From positions 62,001 to 126,000 of the forward strand of contig SDAL01000005.1 of assembly GCA_004153385.1 (NCBI GenBank): a DNA stretch of 64,000 nt, in the 5' to 3' direction. Under the pieces are notes generated by a model. It searched no databases and had not been told where the DNA came from. It saw nothing but the letters and a program-made list of their open reading frames with translations. A program made the translations under genes and the position numbers. Below are positions 35,024-43,597 of this stretch, in pieces (positions within the stretch are counted from its first letter, which is position 1; every line of letters begins with the position of its first letter). The DNA is from Paracoccaceae bacterium (GTDB taxonomy: Bacteria > Pseudomonadota > Alphaproteobacteria > Rhodobacterales > Rhodobacteraceae).

Positions 35024-36210
35024 GCCACCCCCGCACAGCGCTCTTGCGCATCACGGCACACGTGCGCGATGCGGGTCATGGCGGTGCGCAATTCCTCGTC
35101 CGGCACGGTCAGTGCGACGCGGATCAGATCGCGCCCGCCCGCCCCGAAGGCCGATCCCGGCATCACGGCCACGCCTTGGGTTTGCAGCAGATGCCACGCG
35201 AACGCATCGCCATCCATTCCGGTGCCTGACACATCCAGCATCGCAAACATCCCGCCTGCCGGCATCCGCGAGGACAGGCCCGTGATCTGTTGTGCCATCT
35301 CGTGGACCAGACCCGCGCGCCGTCCCAATGCCTCTCGCAGATGGGCTGCTGTGGGGAAATCGCCGCGCAGCGCGGCTTCGGTCATGTCTGCGATAAAGGG
35401 CTGGTTGCCAAACAGCATCGTCTCCGAGATCGGCAGCAGCCTGCGGGAGAATTCCTTCGGGCCGATCGACCAGCCACTGCGAAACCCTGTGGCGGCATGG
35501 CTTTTGGAAATGGAGGACACCACGACCGTGCGTGCGCGCAGAGCCGGAATTTCAAGCGGCGAGACGAAGTCACCCTCGAAAATAAGCGCCTCGTAGACCT
35601 CGTCACACACGATCCACAAATCGTGTTCGATACACAGATCACCAATGGCGACAAGTGTGTCACGGTCCAGCACCGCCCCTGTGGGATTGTGGGGCGTGTT
35701 GAGCAGCACCACACGGCTTTGGGGGGTGATGGCGGCGGCCAGATCTTCGGCCTGCAGCACGAAACCATGCTCCATCCTCAACGGCACCGGCTCTACATGC
35801 GCGCCCGTGGCCGAGACCACACCTTCATAGGTGGCATAATAGGGGTCACCGATCAGCACACCGTCGCCGGTTTGGGTCAGCGCGGCACATACCGCATAAA
35901 GGGCGGTTTGCGTGCCCGGAAAGCACAGCACGTTCTGGTCGCAGATATCGGGCATGCGGGGGCGGTAGGTGTCCACAAGCGCGGCCACCAGCCCCGTCTC
36001 GCCCCGCCCGTTGGAATAGCGCGTGCGCCCGGCGCGCAGCGCGGCCACACAGGTTTCGACCAATGCCGGGTCGGTTGTGATATCGGGCTCTCCAATCGTC
36101 AACTCGATGATGTTCTCACCTGCGGCAATCTTGTCGCGCGCGGTGTTGTGGATGGCCCATTTGTCACCGCCAAGATCATAAAGACGGTCTGTGATTGCGG
36201 CATAGCGCAT
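35020..36210 (-). CDS. class I/II PLP-dependent aminotransferase
   Basis: 396 residues from MRYAAITDRL, the ATG preceded by GAAAGGA; the frame extends upstream but overlaps the TetR gene. Fold type I motifs: ELTIGEPDITTDPAL, NTPHNPTGAV (Asn 175), VCDEVYEALIF (Asp 203, Tyr 206), VSSISKSHAATGFRSGW with the PLP lysine at about 236 and the phosphate-binding Arg, and GRDLIRVALT with the carboxylate-binding Arg near the C-terminus. It resembles aspartate/aromatic/methionine-type aminotransferases. Beside an amino-acid importer and FAD oxidase it probably acts in amino-acid catabolism. Substrate unknown. Confidence 0.9.
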   Translation of the reverse strand: MRYAAITDRLYDLGGDKWAIHNTARDKIAAGENIIELTIGEPDITTDPALVETCVAALRAGRTRYSNGRGETGLVAALVDTYRPRMPDICDQNVLCFPGTQTALYAVCAALTQTGDGVLIGDPYYATYEGVVSATGAHVEPVPLRMEHGFVLQAEDLAAAITPQSRVVLLNTPHNPTGAVLDRDTLVAIGDLCIEHDLWIVCDEVYEALIFEGDFVSPLEIPALRARTVVVSSISKSHAATGFRSGWSIGPKEFSRRLLPISETMLFGNQPFIADMTEAALRGDFPTAAHLREALGRRAGLVHEMAQQITGLSSRMPAGGMFAMLDVSGTGMDGDAFAWHLLQTQGVAVMPGSAFGAGGRDLIRVALTVPDEELRTAMTRIAHVCRDAQERCAGVA

Positions 36211-36235
36211 GTGCGGATCCTTTCGGGGAAACAGT

Positions 36236-36901
36236 CTAGTTTTGTGCCATCGGCCCGTCAGGCAGATGTTGAAGCAAGCTATGGTCGGGCAGTCGCAGCA
36301 CCCCTTCGGCCGCCGAGAGCGCGACACGGGGCAGGCGGTCTGCGTGATACAGCCCATGGCCCAGCGACCCTTCGAGCCAAAGCCCGTCGATCAGGCCGTT
36401 GAGCGCGATGGAAAGATCGCGACAGGTGTCGGGATCTGCGGGCAGTGCATAGGCGGCGCGTACCGGATGGATCAGGCGTTCCAGCAATTCCAGAAAATCG
36501 CGGTAGCTGTCGCGGTGGATTTCGGAATATCCGGGCGCACGACCCACGCGGCCGATGAAGGTGGCCCAAAGCGCAACTTTGCGCGCCGAGATATTGGGCC
36601 CCATCACATTGGCTGCAACAAACTGCGCCAGCGCCTGTTCGGGACTGCCGCGCCCTGCCTGACTGGCCAGCAGCGCCTCGCCGGTCAGCTGGTCCATCAA
36701 ATGCCGGTAGGCGCAGCGCACCAACTCGTCCATCGTGCCGAAATGGTGCCGGATCAGCCCTGCCGTGACGCCGGCATGTAACGCAATGCGCCGTGCGCTT
36801 GCGCCGCTCAGCCCGTGCGCGCCGATGCAATCAAGGGTCGCATCCAGCAGGCCGCGCCGGCGGTCGGCCTCGGTCAGTCTCTGGAACGGTTTACGGCTCA
36901 C
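36236..36901 (-). CDS. TetR/AcrR-family transcriptional regulator (BetI-like)
   Basis: 221 residues with a GTG start supported by GGAGG seven bases upstream. The TetR helix-turn-helix covers about residues 12-58 (RRRGLLDATLDCIGAHGLSGASARRIALHAGVTAGLIRHHFGTMDELV). The helical ligand domain (WATFIGRVGRAPGYSEIHRDSYRDFLELLERLI) resembles BetI-type regulators. It heads the aminotransferase-oxidase transcript and is divergent from the amino-acid importer operon. A 23-bp site in the divergent promoter recurs at 42282, suggesting it controls both operons; this is inference. Confidence 0.88.
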   Translation of the reverse strand: MSRKPFQRLTEADRRRGLLDATLDCIGAHGLSGASARRIALHAGVTAGLIRHHFGTMDELVRCAYRHLMDQLTGEALLASQAGRGSPEQALAQFVAANVMGPNISARKVALWATFIGRVGRAPGYSEIHRDSYRDFLELLERLIHPVRAAYALPADPDTCRDLSIALNGLIDGLWLEGSLGHGLYHADRLPRVALSAAEGVLRLPDHSLLQHLPDGPMAQN

Positions 36902-37053
36902 CCGGTCACCTCCGCGGATACATGCGCGCCCCTGACAGACATATAGGCCCCGCAGGCCTCTTTGGCCTGTGCCCGCAGTGTCAGGCCTGCTGCAATTTTG
37001 ATCATTCCGGCCGTTCCTTTGGTGCTGGGGCACGCCTGTCTGGGCAATGCGAT

Positions 37054-37081
37054 TTGATTTCCCTTGCAATACTGTTATACA
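37054..37081 (+). promoter_or_regulatory. candidate sigma-70 promoter of amino-acid importer operon
   Basis: TTGATT (37054-37059) and TATACA (37076-37081) are spaced by 16 bases, about 70 bases upstream of the ATPase start. The -10 box is covered by the repeated 23-bp site, as expected for a repressor operator. Confidence 0.4.
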
Positions 37082-37097
37082 TTCGTGCAACAATTGG
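37075..37097 (+). promoter_or_regulatory. putative TetR-regulator operator, copy 1
   Basis: A 23-bp sequence beginning TTATACA and containing GCAACAAT; 20 of 23 positions are identical to the minus-strand sequence at 42282-42304. It is flanked by a TTGCA (37064-37068) and TGCAA (37086-37090) dyad. Located in the divergent region between the TetR gene and the importer ATPase. Confidence 0.55.
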
Positions 37098-37152
37098 AAA
37101 AAAGCAAGAGGGCGCGGTGGCTGAATTCGGCGATTGCGCGGATGGGGACCAG

Positions 37153-37923
37153 ATGGACGATCAAGCGGCAATTCACGTGGAAGACCTGCATAAGCGGTTT
37201 GGCTCGATGGAGGTGCTCAAGGGGGTGTCGCTCACCGCGCGCCCGGGCGATGTGGTGGCTGTCATCGGCGGCTCGGGGTCGGGTAAATCCACGATGCTGC
37301 GCTGTATCAACCTGCTGGAGACACCGACCTCCGGACGGATCAGCATTCAGGGCGAGGCATATGACTTGCGCACGACCCGCAGCGGCGATCTCGAGATCGC
37401 GGACCGCCAACAGGTCCAACGCATCCGCGCCCATCTGGGGATGGTGTTCCAGTCCTTCAACCTGTGGCCGCACCGCACGGTTCTGGGCAATGTGACAGAG
37501 GTGCCGGTCCATGTGCTGGGCGTCTCGCGCGAGGAGGCCGACGCGCGCGCCAAGGCGGTGCTGGAGCGGGTGGGCCTTGGTGACAAGCTGGATGCCTGGC
37601 CTGCGCAGCTTTCGGGCGGCCAGCAGCAGCGCGCAGCCATCGCCCGTGTGCTTGCCGTGGAGCCGCTGGCGATGCTGTTTGACGAGCCGACCTCGGCGCT
37701 TGATCCCGAACTGGTGGGGGAGGTTTTGTCGGTGATCCGTGCATTGGCGGAGGAAAAGCGCACGATGATCCTTGTGACCCACGAGATGGCTTTTGCCAGA
37801 GACGTTGCCACCCATGTCGTTTATCTGAAAGATGGCCGGATCGAAGAACAAGGACCGCCAGAGCAGATTTTCGGCGCCCCCTCATCGCCCCATCTTCAAC
37901 AGTTTATCAGTTCGGTCACCTGA
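37153..37923 (+). CDS. polar amino-acid ABC transporter ATPase (HisP/GlnQ type)
   Basis: About 256 residues from MDDQAAIHVEDLHKRFG; an in-frame GTG 36 bases earlier with AGAGG upstream is an alternative. Walker A GGSGSGKST, Q-loop MVFQSFNLWPHRTVLGNVTEVPVHVLG (typical of the polar amino-acid class), signature LSGGQQQRAAIARVLAVEP, Walker [21 protein letters not shown], and VTHEMAFARDVATHVVYL. First gene of ATPase-SBP-permease-permease. Divergent from the TetR-aminotransferase-oxidase transcript. Confidence 0.93.
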   Translation: MDDQAAIHVEDLHKRFGSMEVLKGVSLTARPGDVVAVIGGSGSGKSTMLRCINLLETPTSGRISIQGEAYDLRTTRSGDLEIADRQQVQRIRAHLGMVFQSFNLWPHRTVLGNVTEVPVHVLGVSREEADARAKAVLERVGLGDKLDAWPAQLSGGQQQRAAIARVLAVEPLAMLFDEPTSALDPELVGEVLSVIRALAEEKRTMILVTHEMAFARDVATHVVYLKDGRIEEQGPPEQIFGAPSSPHLQQFISSVT

Positions 37924-38000
37924 CACCGGACCGGATGCACCCTATACCACCTCCCGTGCGCGGGCCGGACCGGCCCCGCCTCCCCAAAGAAGGACAAACC

Positions 38001-38777
38001 ATGTTTAAAACATTTGCCCTGGCCACGGTGGCCGCTGCTGCAATCGCGATGCCCGCGATCGCCGAAACCTATAAGGTGGGTATTTCCGCAGAGCCCTATC
38101 CGCCGTTCTACCAGCCCGATTCACAAGGCAACTGGAGCGGCTGGGAAATCGATTTTATCAAAGAACTGTGTGACCGGATCGATGCGGAATGCGTGGTCAC
38201 ACCCGTGGCGTGGGAAGGCATCATCCCCGCGCTCAATACCGGCAAGATCGACATGATCATCGGGTCGATGGGGATCACGCCGGAGCGCGCCAAGCAAATC
38301 GCGTTTTCCGATAAATATTACGATACGCCCACCGGTGTGGTTGCGCTGAAAACCTCCGATGTGCAGCCCACGCCGGAAGGGGTGAAAGGCGCGTATCTGG
38401 GCACGCAGTCCGGATCGATCCAGGAAAACTACGTGAGCCAGTATTTCGCCGATAGCGCGGCAGATGTGCGCATCTACCAGACGCTTGACGAGGAATTGCA
38501 GGATCTGTCCGCAGGCCGGATCGATGCGGTTGTGGGCGATGCGCTGGCGATGCAGCCGTTTGTGGACTCGGATGCGGGGCAGGCTTGCTGCGAATATCGT
38601 GGCGCGGTTGAAAACGATCCCGACGTTCTGGGGCGCGGCGTGGGCGTGGGGATGCGCCAAGACAGCACGGAGCTGCTGGCCAAGGTCAATGCCGCCATTG
38701 CCGATATCCGCGCCGATGGCACCTACCAAAAGCTCTCCACCCCCTATTTCGGTGATGTCGATATCTTTGGCGAATAA
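38001..38777 (+). CDS. periplasmic amino-acid-binding protein, family 3
   Basis: 258 residues with AAGGA before the ATG. Signal peptide to about residue 21 (AAAAIAMPAIA-ETYKVGIS). SBP_bac_3 features: KVGISAEPYPPFYQPDSQGNWSGWEIDFIKELCDRI, IIPALNTGKIDMIIGSMGITPERAKQIAFSDKYYDTPTGVVA with the ligand Arg, and LSAGRIDAVVGDALAMQPFV with the ligand Asp. It contains adjacent cysteines (QACCEY) and another pair flanking ELCDRIDAEC, possible periplasmic disulfides. Ligand unknown; a polar or modified amino acid is expected. Confidence 0.92.
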   Translation: MFKTFALATVAAAAIAMPAIAETYKVGISAEPYPPFYQPDSQGNWSGWEIDFIKELCDRIDAECVVTPVAWEGIIPALNTGKIDMIIGSMGITPERAKQIAFSDKYYDTPTGVVALKTSDVQPTPEGVKGAYLGTQSGSIQENYVSQYFADSAADVRIYQTLDEELQDLSAGRIDAVVGDALAMQPFVDSDAGQACCEYRGAVENDPDVLGRGVGVGMRQDSTELLAKVNAAIADIRADGTYQKLSTPYFGDVDIFGE

Positions 38778-38801
38778 CCCTTCCCTTTGAAACCGCTGCT
38801 G

Positions 38802-38824
38802 GCCGGGCCTGTTCGAGGCCCGGC
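38802..38824 (+). terminator. intrinsic terminator/attenuator between binding-protein and permease genes
   Basis: A perfect 9-bp GC-rich stem (GCCGGGCCT and AGGCCCGGC) with a 5-base loop GTTCG is followed by TGCTTTTTG. It sits 25 bases after the SBP stop and inside the operon. It should terminate most transcripts after the SBP, leaving less permease mRNA. Confidence 0.8.
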
Positions 38825-38870
38825 TGCTTTTTGCGATCCGCTTTTTGCAACTACAAGGAACATGCCCAAC

Positions 38871-39590
38871 ATGACCGAAGGTATCGACTTCAGTCTGCTT
38901 GCCCTCGACGCGCCCGGTTGGGGCGGGGCGCTTCTGACCGGATTTCTACGCTCGGTCGAGCTGGCGGTGGGGGGCTATGCGCTTGGCATCGTCATCGGGA
39001 TCATCGGCGCGATCGCCAAGCTGTATGGCGGGCGTGTGACGCGTGATCTGGCGGAAATCTATACAATCATCATTCGCGCTGTGCCCGAACTGGTGTTGAT
39101 GCTTCTGTTTTACTATGTCGGAACGGATCTGGCGAACCGCGCGATGCAGGCAATGGGATATGCAGGCTTCGATGTGAACGGGCTGACCGCCGGCATTCTG
39201 GTGATCGGTCTGGTGCAGGGGGGCTATGCCACCGAAGTTCTGCGCGGGGCGATCCGCGCGGTGCCGCGTGGCCAGATCGAGGCCGCGCATGCGTTCGGCA
39301 TGTCACCTGCAAAGGTCCTGACGCGGGTGACACTGCCCGCCATGACACCCCATGCCATTCCGGGGATGGCCAATCTGTGGATGATCGCGACCAAGGATAC
39401 GGCCCTGCTTGCAGTGATCGGGTTTTCGGAACTGACGCTGGTCACGCGGCAGGCGGCGTCTGCCACGCGGGAGTATTTCCTGTTCTTTATCTCGGCCGGT
39501 GTTCTTTATCTTATTCTGACACTGGTTTCGAATTACGGCCTGCGCCGGTTTGAAAAACATGCCCGTCGCGGCATGGATGCGGCCCGCTGA
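38871..39590 (+). CDS. polar amino-acid ABC transporter permease (HisQ/HisM type)
   Basis: About 239 residues from MTEGIDFSLLAL; an ATG nine bases earlier (MPNMTEG) is nearer the AAGGAA and is an alternative. Membrane segments begin FLRSVELAVGGYALGIVIGIIGAIAKLYG. The family pattern YTIIIRAVPELVLMLLFYYVG (R-G/A-x-P-x-L-L/M), the coupling loop IEAAHAFGMSPAKVLTRVTLPAMTP and the C-terminal VIGFSELTLVTRQAASATREYF are all standard for this class. Confidence 0.9.
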   Translation: MTEGIDFSLLALDAPGWGGALLTGFLRSVELAVGGYALGIVIGIIGAIAKLYGGRVTRDLAEIYTIIIRAVPELVLMLLFYYVGTDLANRAMQAMGYAGFDVNGLTAGILVIGLVQGGYATEVLRGAIRAVPRGQIEAAHAFGMSPAKVLTRVTLPAMTPHAIPGMANLWMIATKDTALLAVIGFSELTLVTRQAASATREYFLFFISAGVLYLILTLVSNYGLRRFEKHARRGMDAAR

Positions 39591-39604
39591 GCAAGGATAC
39601 ACAG

Positions 39605-40435
39605 ATGCCAGATATCGATATCGCAACCCCGCTCGCCCCCGCGTCCGCCAAAACCATGCTGCACGGCCTGCGCGGCTTTTTCCTGCCCCACCGGATTGCC
39701 ATGGCGCTGATCGCGCTGGCGGCACTGGCCGCGATGATCGCCTATATGGACTGGAGCTGGCTGCCCGCCTACCTGCCCAGGCTCTGGAGCGGTCTGGGCA
39801 TGACAATGATCATGCTGGTGGCCAGTGTGGGCATCGGATTTTTGTTCGCCCTGCCTTTGGGACTGGCGCAGGTGGCCGGACCATGGCCGCTGCGCTGGAT
39901 GTCACTGGGATTTTGCACCGTTGTGCGGGGCACACCGCTTTTGCTGCAAATGTGGCTGTTCTATTTCGGGCTCGGTTCGCTGTTCGCGCAATTTCCTGAA
40001 ATCCGTGAAAGCTGGGCATGGCCCTATCTGCGTCAGGCATGGCCCTACGGGCTGATCGCGCTGACCGTTTCGTTTGCCGCCTATGAGGGCGAAGTGATGC
40101 GCGGCGCATTTGCGGGTGTGCCTGCGGGCGAGCTGGAGGCCGCGCGCGCCTTTGGGATGTCACGCGGTAAAACCTTCCGGCGTGTGTGGTTTCCACGGGC
40201 GCTGCACCGCGCCTTGCCCACCCTTGCAGGCGAGATCATCTTGCAGCTGAAATCCACCCCGCTGGTGGCCACGATCACGGTCACCGATCTTTATGCGGTC
40301 ATCACCCGCGTGCGCCAGAGCACCTTTCTGACCTACGAGCCGCTGTTGTTTCTGGTCGCGGTCTATCTGTGTCTGAGTGGCGCATTGACAATTTTCCTGC
40401 GCTGGATGGAAAATAGAATACCATCAGGTGGTTAA
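39605..40435 (+). CDS. polar amino-acid ABC transporter permease (HisM type)
   Basis: 276 residues. Compared with its partner it has an additional N-terminal hydrophobic segment (HRIAMALIALAALAAMIAYMDWSWL). FCTVVRGTPLLLQMWLFYFGLGSLF is the conserved RGTPLL region, AYEGEVMRGAFAGVPAGELEAARAFGMSRGKTFRRVWFPRAL the coupling loop, and LKSTPLVATITVTDLYAVITRVRQSTF the usual end. It closes the importer operon and is followed by a bidirectional terminator. Confidence 0.9.
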   Translation: MPDIDIATPLAPASAKTMLHGLRGFFLPHRIAMALIALAALAAMIAYMDWSWLPAYLPRLWSGLGMTMIMLVASVGIGFLFALPLGLAQVAGPWPLRWMSLGFCTVVRGTPLLLQMWLFYFGLGSLFAQFPEIRESWAWPYLRQAWPYGLIALTVSFAAYEGEVMRGAFAGVPAGELEAARAFGMSRGKTFRRVWFPRALHRALPTLAGEIILQLKSTPLVATITVTDLYAVITRVRQSTFLTYEPLLFLVAVYLCLSGALTIFLRWMENRIPSGG

Positions 40436-40465
40436 GGGTATATATTAATGTGACGAGTTAATAAA

Positions 40466-40500
40466 ATCCCCCGCAGATCCACTCAGGACCTGCGGGGGAT
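40466..40500. terminator. bidirectional intrinsic terminator
   Basis: A perfect 11-bp stem (ATCCCCCGCAG and CTGCGGGGGAT) with a 13-base loop, followed by GTGCGTTTTT on the plus strand and by an ATTTTATTA stretch on the minus strand. It separates the importer operon from the convergent class II aldolase operon. Confidence 0.85.
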
Positions 40501-40534
40501 GTGCGTTTTTCACAGCACGAAACCGGCACGGGTG

Positions 40535-41275
40535 TCAGGTTTTGTAATCGGGGGCGATTTGCTCCAGCAGGCGCAGATGGGCGGCCCATTCCAGTGCCAC
40601 ATCGTCATCCTCGCCCATATTGCCTTTGTATTGGGCGGCCACATGACGGGCGATATCGTCTGTCACGGGGCGGATTTTCTGGCCCATAGACAGTGTCGCC
40701 ACCTGAATATCGCAGGCCCGCTCCATATAGAACATCGTGTTGAACATCGCAGCCGCTGTGGGTCCGGTGGTCAAAAGGCCATGGTTGCGCAAAACCAGCA
40801 CCGGATTGGTGCCCAAGCTGTCCACAAGGCGCGCCCGTTCGCCCAGATCCAGCGCGATCCCTTCGTAATCGTGATAGGAAATCTGGTCGTAAAACTGCAG
40901 CGCGATCTGGTTGAGCGGCATCAGCCCCTCTTCCAGTGTCGAGACGGCAACGCCTGCACGCGAATGTGTGTGCATGATCCACGCCGCCTGATGGCTGGCG
41001 CGGTGGATCGCGGAGTGGATGGTGAAACCGGCGGGATTGACGTTATAGGGGCTGTCGTCGATCTTGTTGCCATCCACATCGATCTTGACGAGGGAGGAGG
41101 CGGTGATCTCTTCCCAGCGCAGCCCGTAGGGGTTGATCAGGAAGTGACCCTCCGCATCGGGTACGCGGGCGGTGATGTGGGTATAGATCAGGTCGGTCAT
41201 GCGGAAATGGGCGGCCAGCCGGTAACAGGCGGCCAGCTCCACACGTGCATGCCATTCTGCGTCACTCATGGGCAT
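40535..41275 (-). CDS. class II aldolase/adducin family protein
   Basis: 246 residues from MPMSDAEWHARVE; the AAGGAG six bases upstream selects this ATG over one nine codons earlier. Metal-site histidines appear in WIMHTHSRAGVAVS (HxH) and VLRNHGLLTTGPTAAAMF; the N-terminal THITARVPDAEGHFLINPYGLRWEEITASSLVKID is typical of the family. Members are aldolases, dehydratases or decarboxylases, and some are uncharacterised adducin-like proteins. Immediately downstream of the 2-hydroxyacid dehydrogenase (23-base gap), it may cleave or dehydrate a hydroxy acid or keto acid from the same pathway. Confidence 0.87.
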   Translation of the reverse strand: MPMSDAEWHARVELAACYRLAAHFRMTDLIYTHITARVPDAEGHFLINPYGLRWEEITASSLVKIDVDGNKIDDSPYNVNPAGFTIHSAIHRASHQAAWIMHTHSRAGVAVSTLEEGLMPLNQIALQFYDQISYHDYEGIALDLGERARLVDSLGTNPVLVLRNHGLLTTGPTAAAMFNTMFYMERACDIQVATLSMGQKIRPVTDDIARHVAAQYKGNMGEDDDVALEWAAHLRLLEQIAPDYKT

Positions 41276-41298
41276 GAAAGTCTCCTTGTTGTTTGAAA

Positions 41299-42255
41299 TC
41301 AATAGCCGCGCGCCCGATCCACTCCGAAGCTCAGCGGCGTGGCATCGCGCAGTTCGCGGGCGGTCTGGATCACCTGCTGGGCCACCACATCGGGCAGGGA
41401 GTCGCTGGCCACATGCGGGGTGATGCGCAGCCGTGCGTCGGCCCAGAACGGATGGTCTTGCGGCAGGGGTTCGTGCCGGAACACATCCAGTGTCGCGCCG
41501 GCAATCCGGCCCTGATCCAGCGCGGCTGTCAGATCGGCCTCTACCAGATGCTCCCCACGCCCGATCTGGATCAACCGCGCCCCGGGGGCCAGACGGGCAA
41601 AAAGACCTGCATCCAGCACGTTTTCGGTGGCCGCTGTCAGGGGCAGGACATTGACCAGATACTGCGCGCCATCGGCGGCCTGATGGGGCGCGTTCGCACC
41701 TGTGATATAGCTCACGCCTGCGACCGGATTTTCAGGGGTGCTGCGGCAGGCAACCCGCACGCTGAAGCCCAGCACGGCAAGGGCCTGCGCCACCGCGCGC
41801 CCCATTGTGCCATGGCCCAGAACGGCGACGGTGGCCGCGCAAGGCGCGCGCATCGGACGTGGGGACCATGTGCGTGTGGCGGCTGCGCGCGCCAGCGCAT
41901 CGAATTCACGTTCGTAATGCAAAACCTCATGGGCGGCGAAACCGGCCATCAGATCGGCTTGATACGGATCGCGCACCCGTGCCAGTGCGACATCGTGGTC
42001 CAGCCCCTTATGGGCCAAAAGCGCATCGACCCCCGCCCCGATCGACATGGCCAGCCCGAGATTGGGATAGGGGGCAAAGGCCGTTTGTCCGGGCTGCCAG
42101 CAAATCGCGAAACGTATCTGTTCGGGGTCGGTGACCGCGTCGGGGGTGTGCAAAACGACATCTGTCGCGCCCTCGCGCAGCGCCGCGCCGTAGATCGCGT
42201 CCAGCTCCAGCGTATCGCTAAGATAGACCCCGTGGATCCGGGACTGGTCTGCCAT
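41299..42255 (-). CDS. D-2-hydroxyacid dehydrogenase (glyoxylate/hydroxypyruvate reductase A-like)
   Basis: 318 residues. The NAD(P) domain begins CAATVAVLGHGTMGRAVAQALAVLGFSVRVACRS (GxGxxG). The catalytic triad region is visible: Arg in LIQIGRGEHLVEADL, Glu in DVFRHEPLPQDHPFW and His in LRITPHVASDSLPDVV. The LVNVLPLTAATENVLDAGLF segment matches GhrA-type enzymes. It likely interconverts a 2-keto acid and a D-2-hydroxy acid, which would follow naturally from a transamination or oxidation product. The promoter region shared with the M20 hydrolase holds the second 23-bp operator copy. Confidence 0.88.
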   Translation of the reverse strand: MADQSRIHGVYLSDTLELDAIYGAALREGATDVVLHTPDAVTDPEQIRFAICWQPGQTAFAPYPNLGLAMSIGAGVDALLAHKGLDHDVALARVRDPYQADLMAGFAAHEVLHYEREFDALARAAATRTWSPRPMRAPCAATVAVLGHGTMGRAVAQALAVLGFSVRVACRSTPENPVAGVSYITGANAPHQAADGAQYLVNVLPLTAATENVLDAGLFARLAPGARLIQIGRGEHLVEADLTAALDQGRIAGATLDVFRHEPLPQDHPFWADARLRITPHVASDSLPDVVAQQVIQTARELRDATPLSFGVDRARGY

Positions 42256-42281
42256 GATTGCTCCTTTGGTTATCGCTATTT

Positions 42282-42304
42282 CCTATTGTTGCCCGATTGT
42301 ATAA
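42282..42304 (-). promoter_or_regulatory. putative TetR-regulator operator, copy 2
   Basis: Read on the minus strand, this 23-bp sequence matches the site at 37075-37097 at 20 positions, including TTATACA and GCAACAAT. It lies between the divergent dehydrogenase and amidohydrolase genes, 27 bases from the former, and overlaps a TATAAT (42300-42305) on the plus strand. Confidence 0.55.
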
Positions 42305-42344
42305 TAAATGCCAAGACAATGGCACCCCGATGAAGGAGACCGCG

Positions 42345-43568
42345 TTGAAAATGCCCACCCCTACCCATCCCGCGACCGGCGCAAACGACCTCGGGCGCGT
42401 GATCGATGATACGGTCGCCGCGATGACCCAGCATCTGATCGCCCTGCGCCGTGATCTGCACGCCCATCCCGAAACCGGCTTTGACACCCATCGCACGGCG
42501 GCGGCAATCGCGCAGGAGTTGCGCGATCTTGGTCTGAACGTGACGACCGGCGTGGGCCGCACCGGCCTTGTGGCCGAGATCGAGGGCGCCGCGCCGGGCC
42601 CGTGTGTGATCTTGCGCGCCGATATGGACGCGCTGCCCATCGAGGAACGCACCGGATTGGACTTTGCCTCCACCGTGCCGGGCAAGATGCACGCCTGCGG
42701 CCATGATGTGCATAGCACGGCGCTTTTGGGGGCGGCAGGCGCGCTCAAGGCGGTGGCCCATCAGATGTCGGGCCGTGTGCGGCTGATTTTCCAGCCCGCA
42801 GAGGAAACCCTTGAAAGCGGGGCGGCCGCGATGATTGCGGACGGGGCGGCCGAAGGGGTGGATATGGCGGTGGCCTTTCACAACCAACCCGAGCTGGAGG
42901 CAGGCCAGCTGCGCCTGATCCGCGGGTCGAGCACGGCCTCCAGCGACGAGTTTCGCGTGACGATGAAGGGGCGTTCCGGCCATGCCGCGCGTCCGCATCT
43001 GGCCGCAGACCCGATCGTGGGGGCCGCGCATGTGATCACGCAATTGCAAACGGTGGTGTCGCGCCGGATGGACCCGTCCGATCCGATGGTGCTGACCATC
43101 GGCCAGATCGCTGGCGGGTTTACCGAAAACATCATCCCCGACGGGTGCACGTTCACAGGCACGGTGCGCTGCCGCACGCCCGCCACCCGCGACATGGCCG
43201 AGGCCGCCTTCCGCGAGATCTGCACCAATGGCGCACAGGCGATGGGGCTTGAAGCCGAGATCGACTATATCCGCGGCGTGCCCGCGCTGGCCAATGACGA
43301 TACGCTTGTCACCCGCGCCGAGCGCAGTTTCGAACGCCATTTCGGCACAGCCCCTGTGGTCGAGGTCGGCAATGATTTCGGGGCGGAAGATTTCGCATGG
43401 TTTTCTGAACGGTTGCCTTCGGTGCAATTTCATGTTGGATCGCGCCAACCCGGGCGCGATGACCGTTTGCACAATTCGGATTACCAACCCGATGAAAGTG
43501 CCATCGCGCTTGCGGCACGCGCCTTGGCCCGATTGGCCGTGGATTTACTCTCACCGCATCCGGACTGA
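42345..43568 (+). CDS. M20-family amidohydrolase (N-acyl-amino-acid/hippurate hydrolase type)
   Basis: About 407 residues. The AAGGAG at 42333-42338 points to a TTG start at 42345; ATG 42351 (MPTPTHP) is the alternative. Metal-site and catalytic elements: ILRADMDALPIEE, GKMHACGHDVHSTALLGAA, LIFQPAEETLESGAAAM (catalytic Glu pair), AFHNQPELEAG, and C-terminal HNSDYQPDESAI. The dimerisation lid is seen as MKGRSGHAARPHLAADPI. These zinc enzymes release amino acids from N-acyl or related amides. Its link to the amino-acid importer suggests the imported compound is an N-acylated or cyclic-amide amino acid; this is inferred. Confidence 0.88.
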   Translation: MKMPTPTHPATGANDLGRVIDDTVAAMTQHLIALRRDLHAHPETGFDTHRTAAAIAQELRDLGLNVTTGVGRTGLVAEIEGAAPGPCVILRADMDALPIEERTGLDFASTVPGKMHACGHDVHSTALLGAAGALKAVAHQMSGRVRLIFQPAEETLESGAAAMIADGAAEGVDMAVAFHNQPELEAGQLRLIRGSSTASSDEFRVTMKGRSGHAARPHLAADPIVGAAHVITQLQTVVSRRMDPSDPMVLTIGQIAGGFTENIIPDGCTFTGTVRCRTPATRDMAEAAFREICTNGAQAMGLEAEIDYIRGVPALANDDTLVTRAERSFERHFGTAPVVEVGNDFGAEDFAWFSERLPSVQFHVGSRQPGRDDRLHNSDYQPDESAIALAARALARLAVDLLSPHPD

Positions 43569-43597
43569 TCCGTATGCCCCTTTGAAGCCGAGGACAT

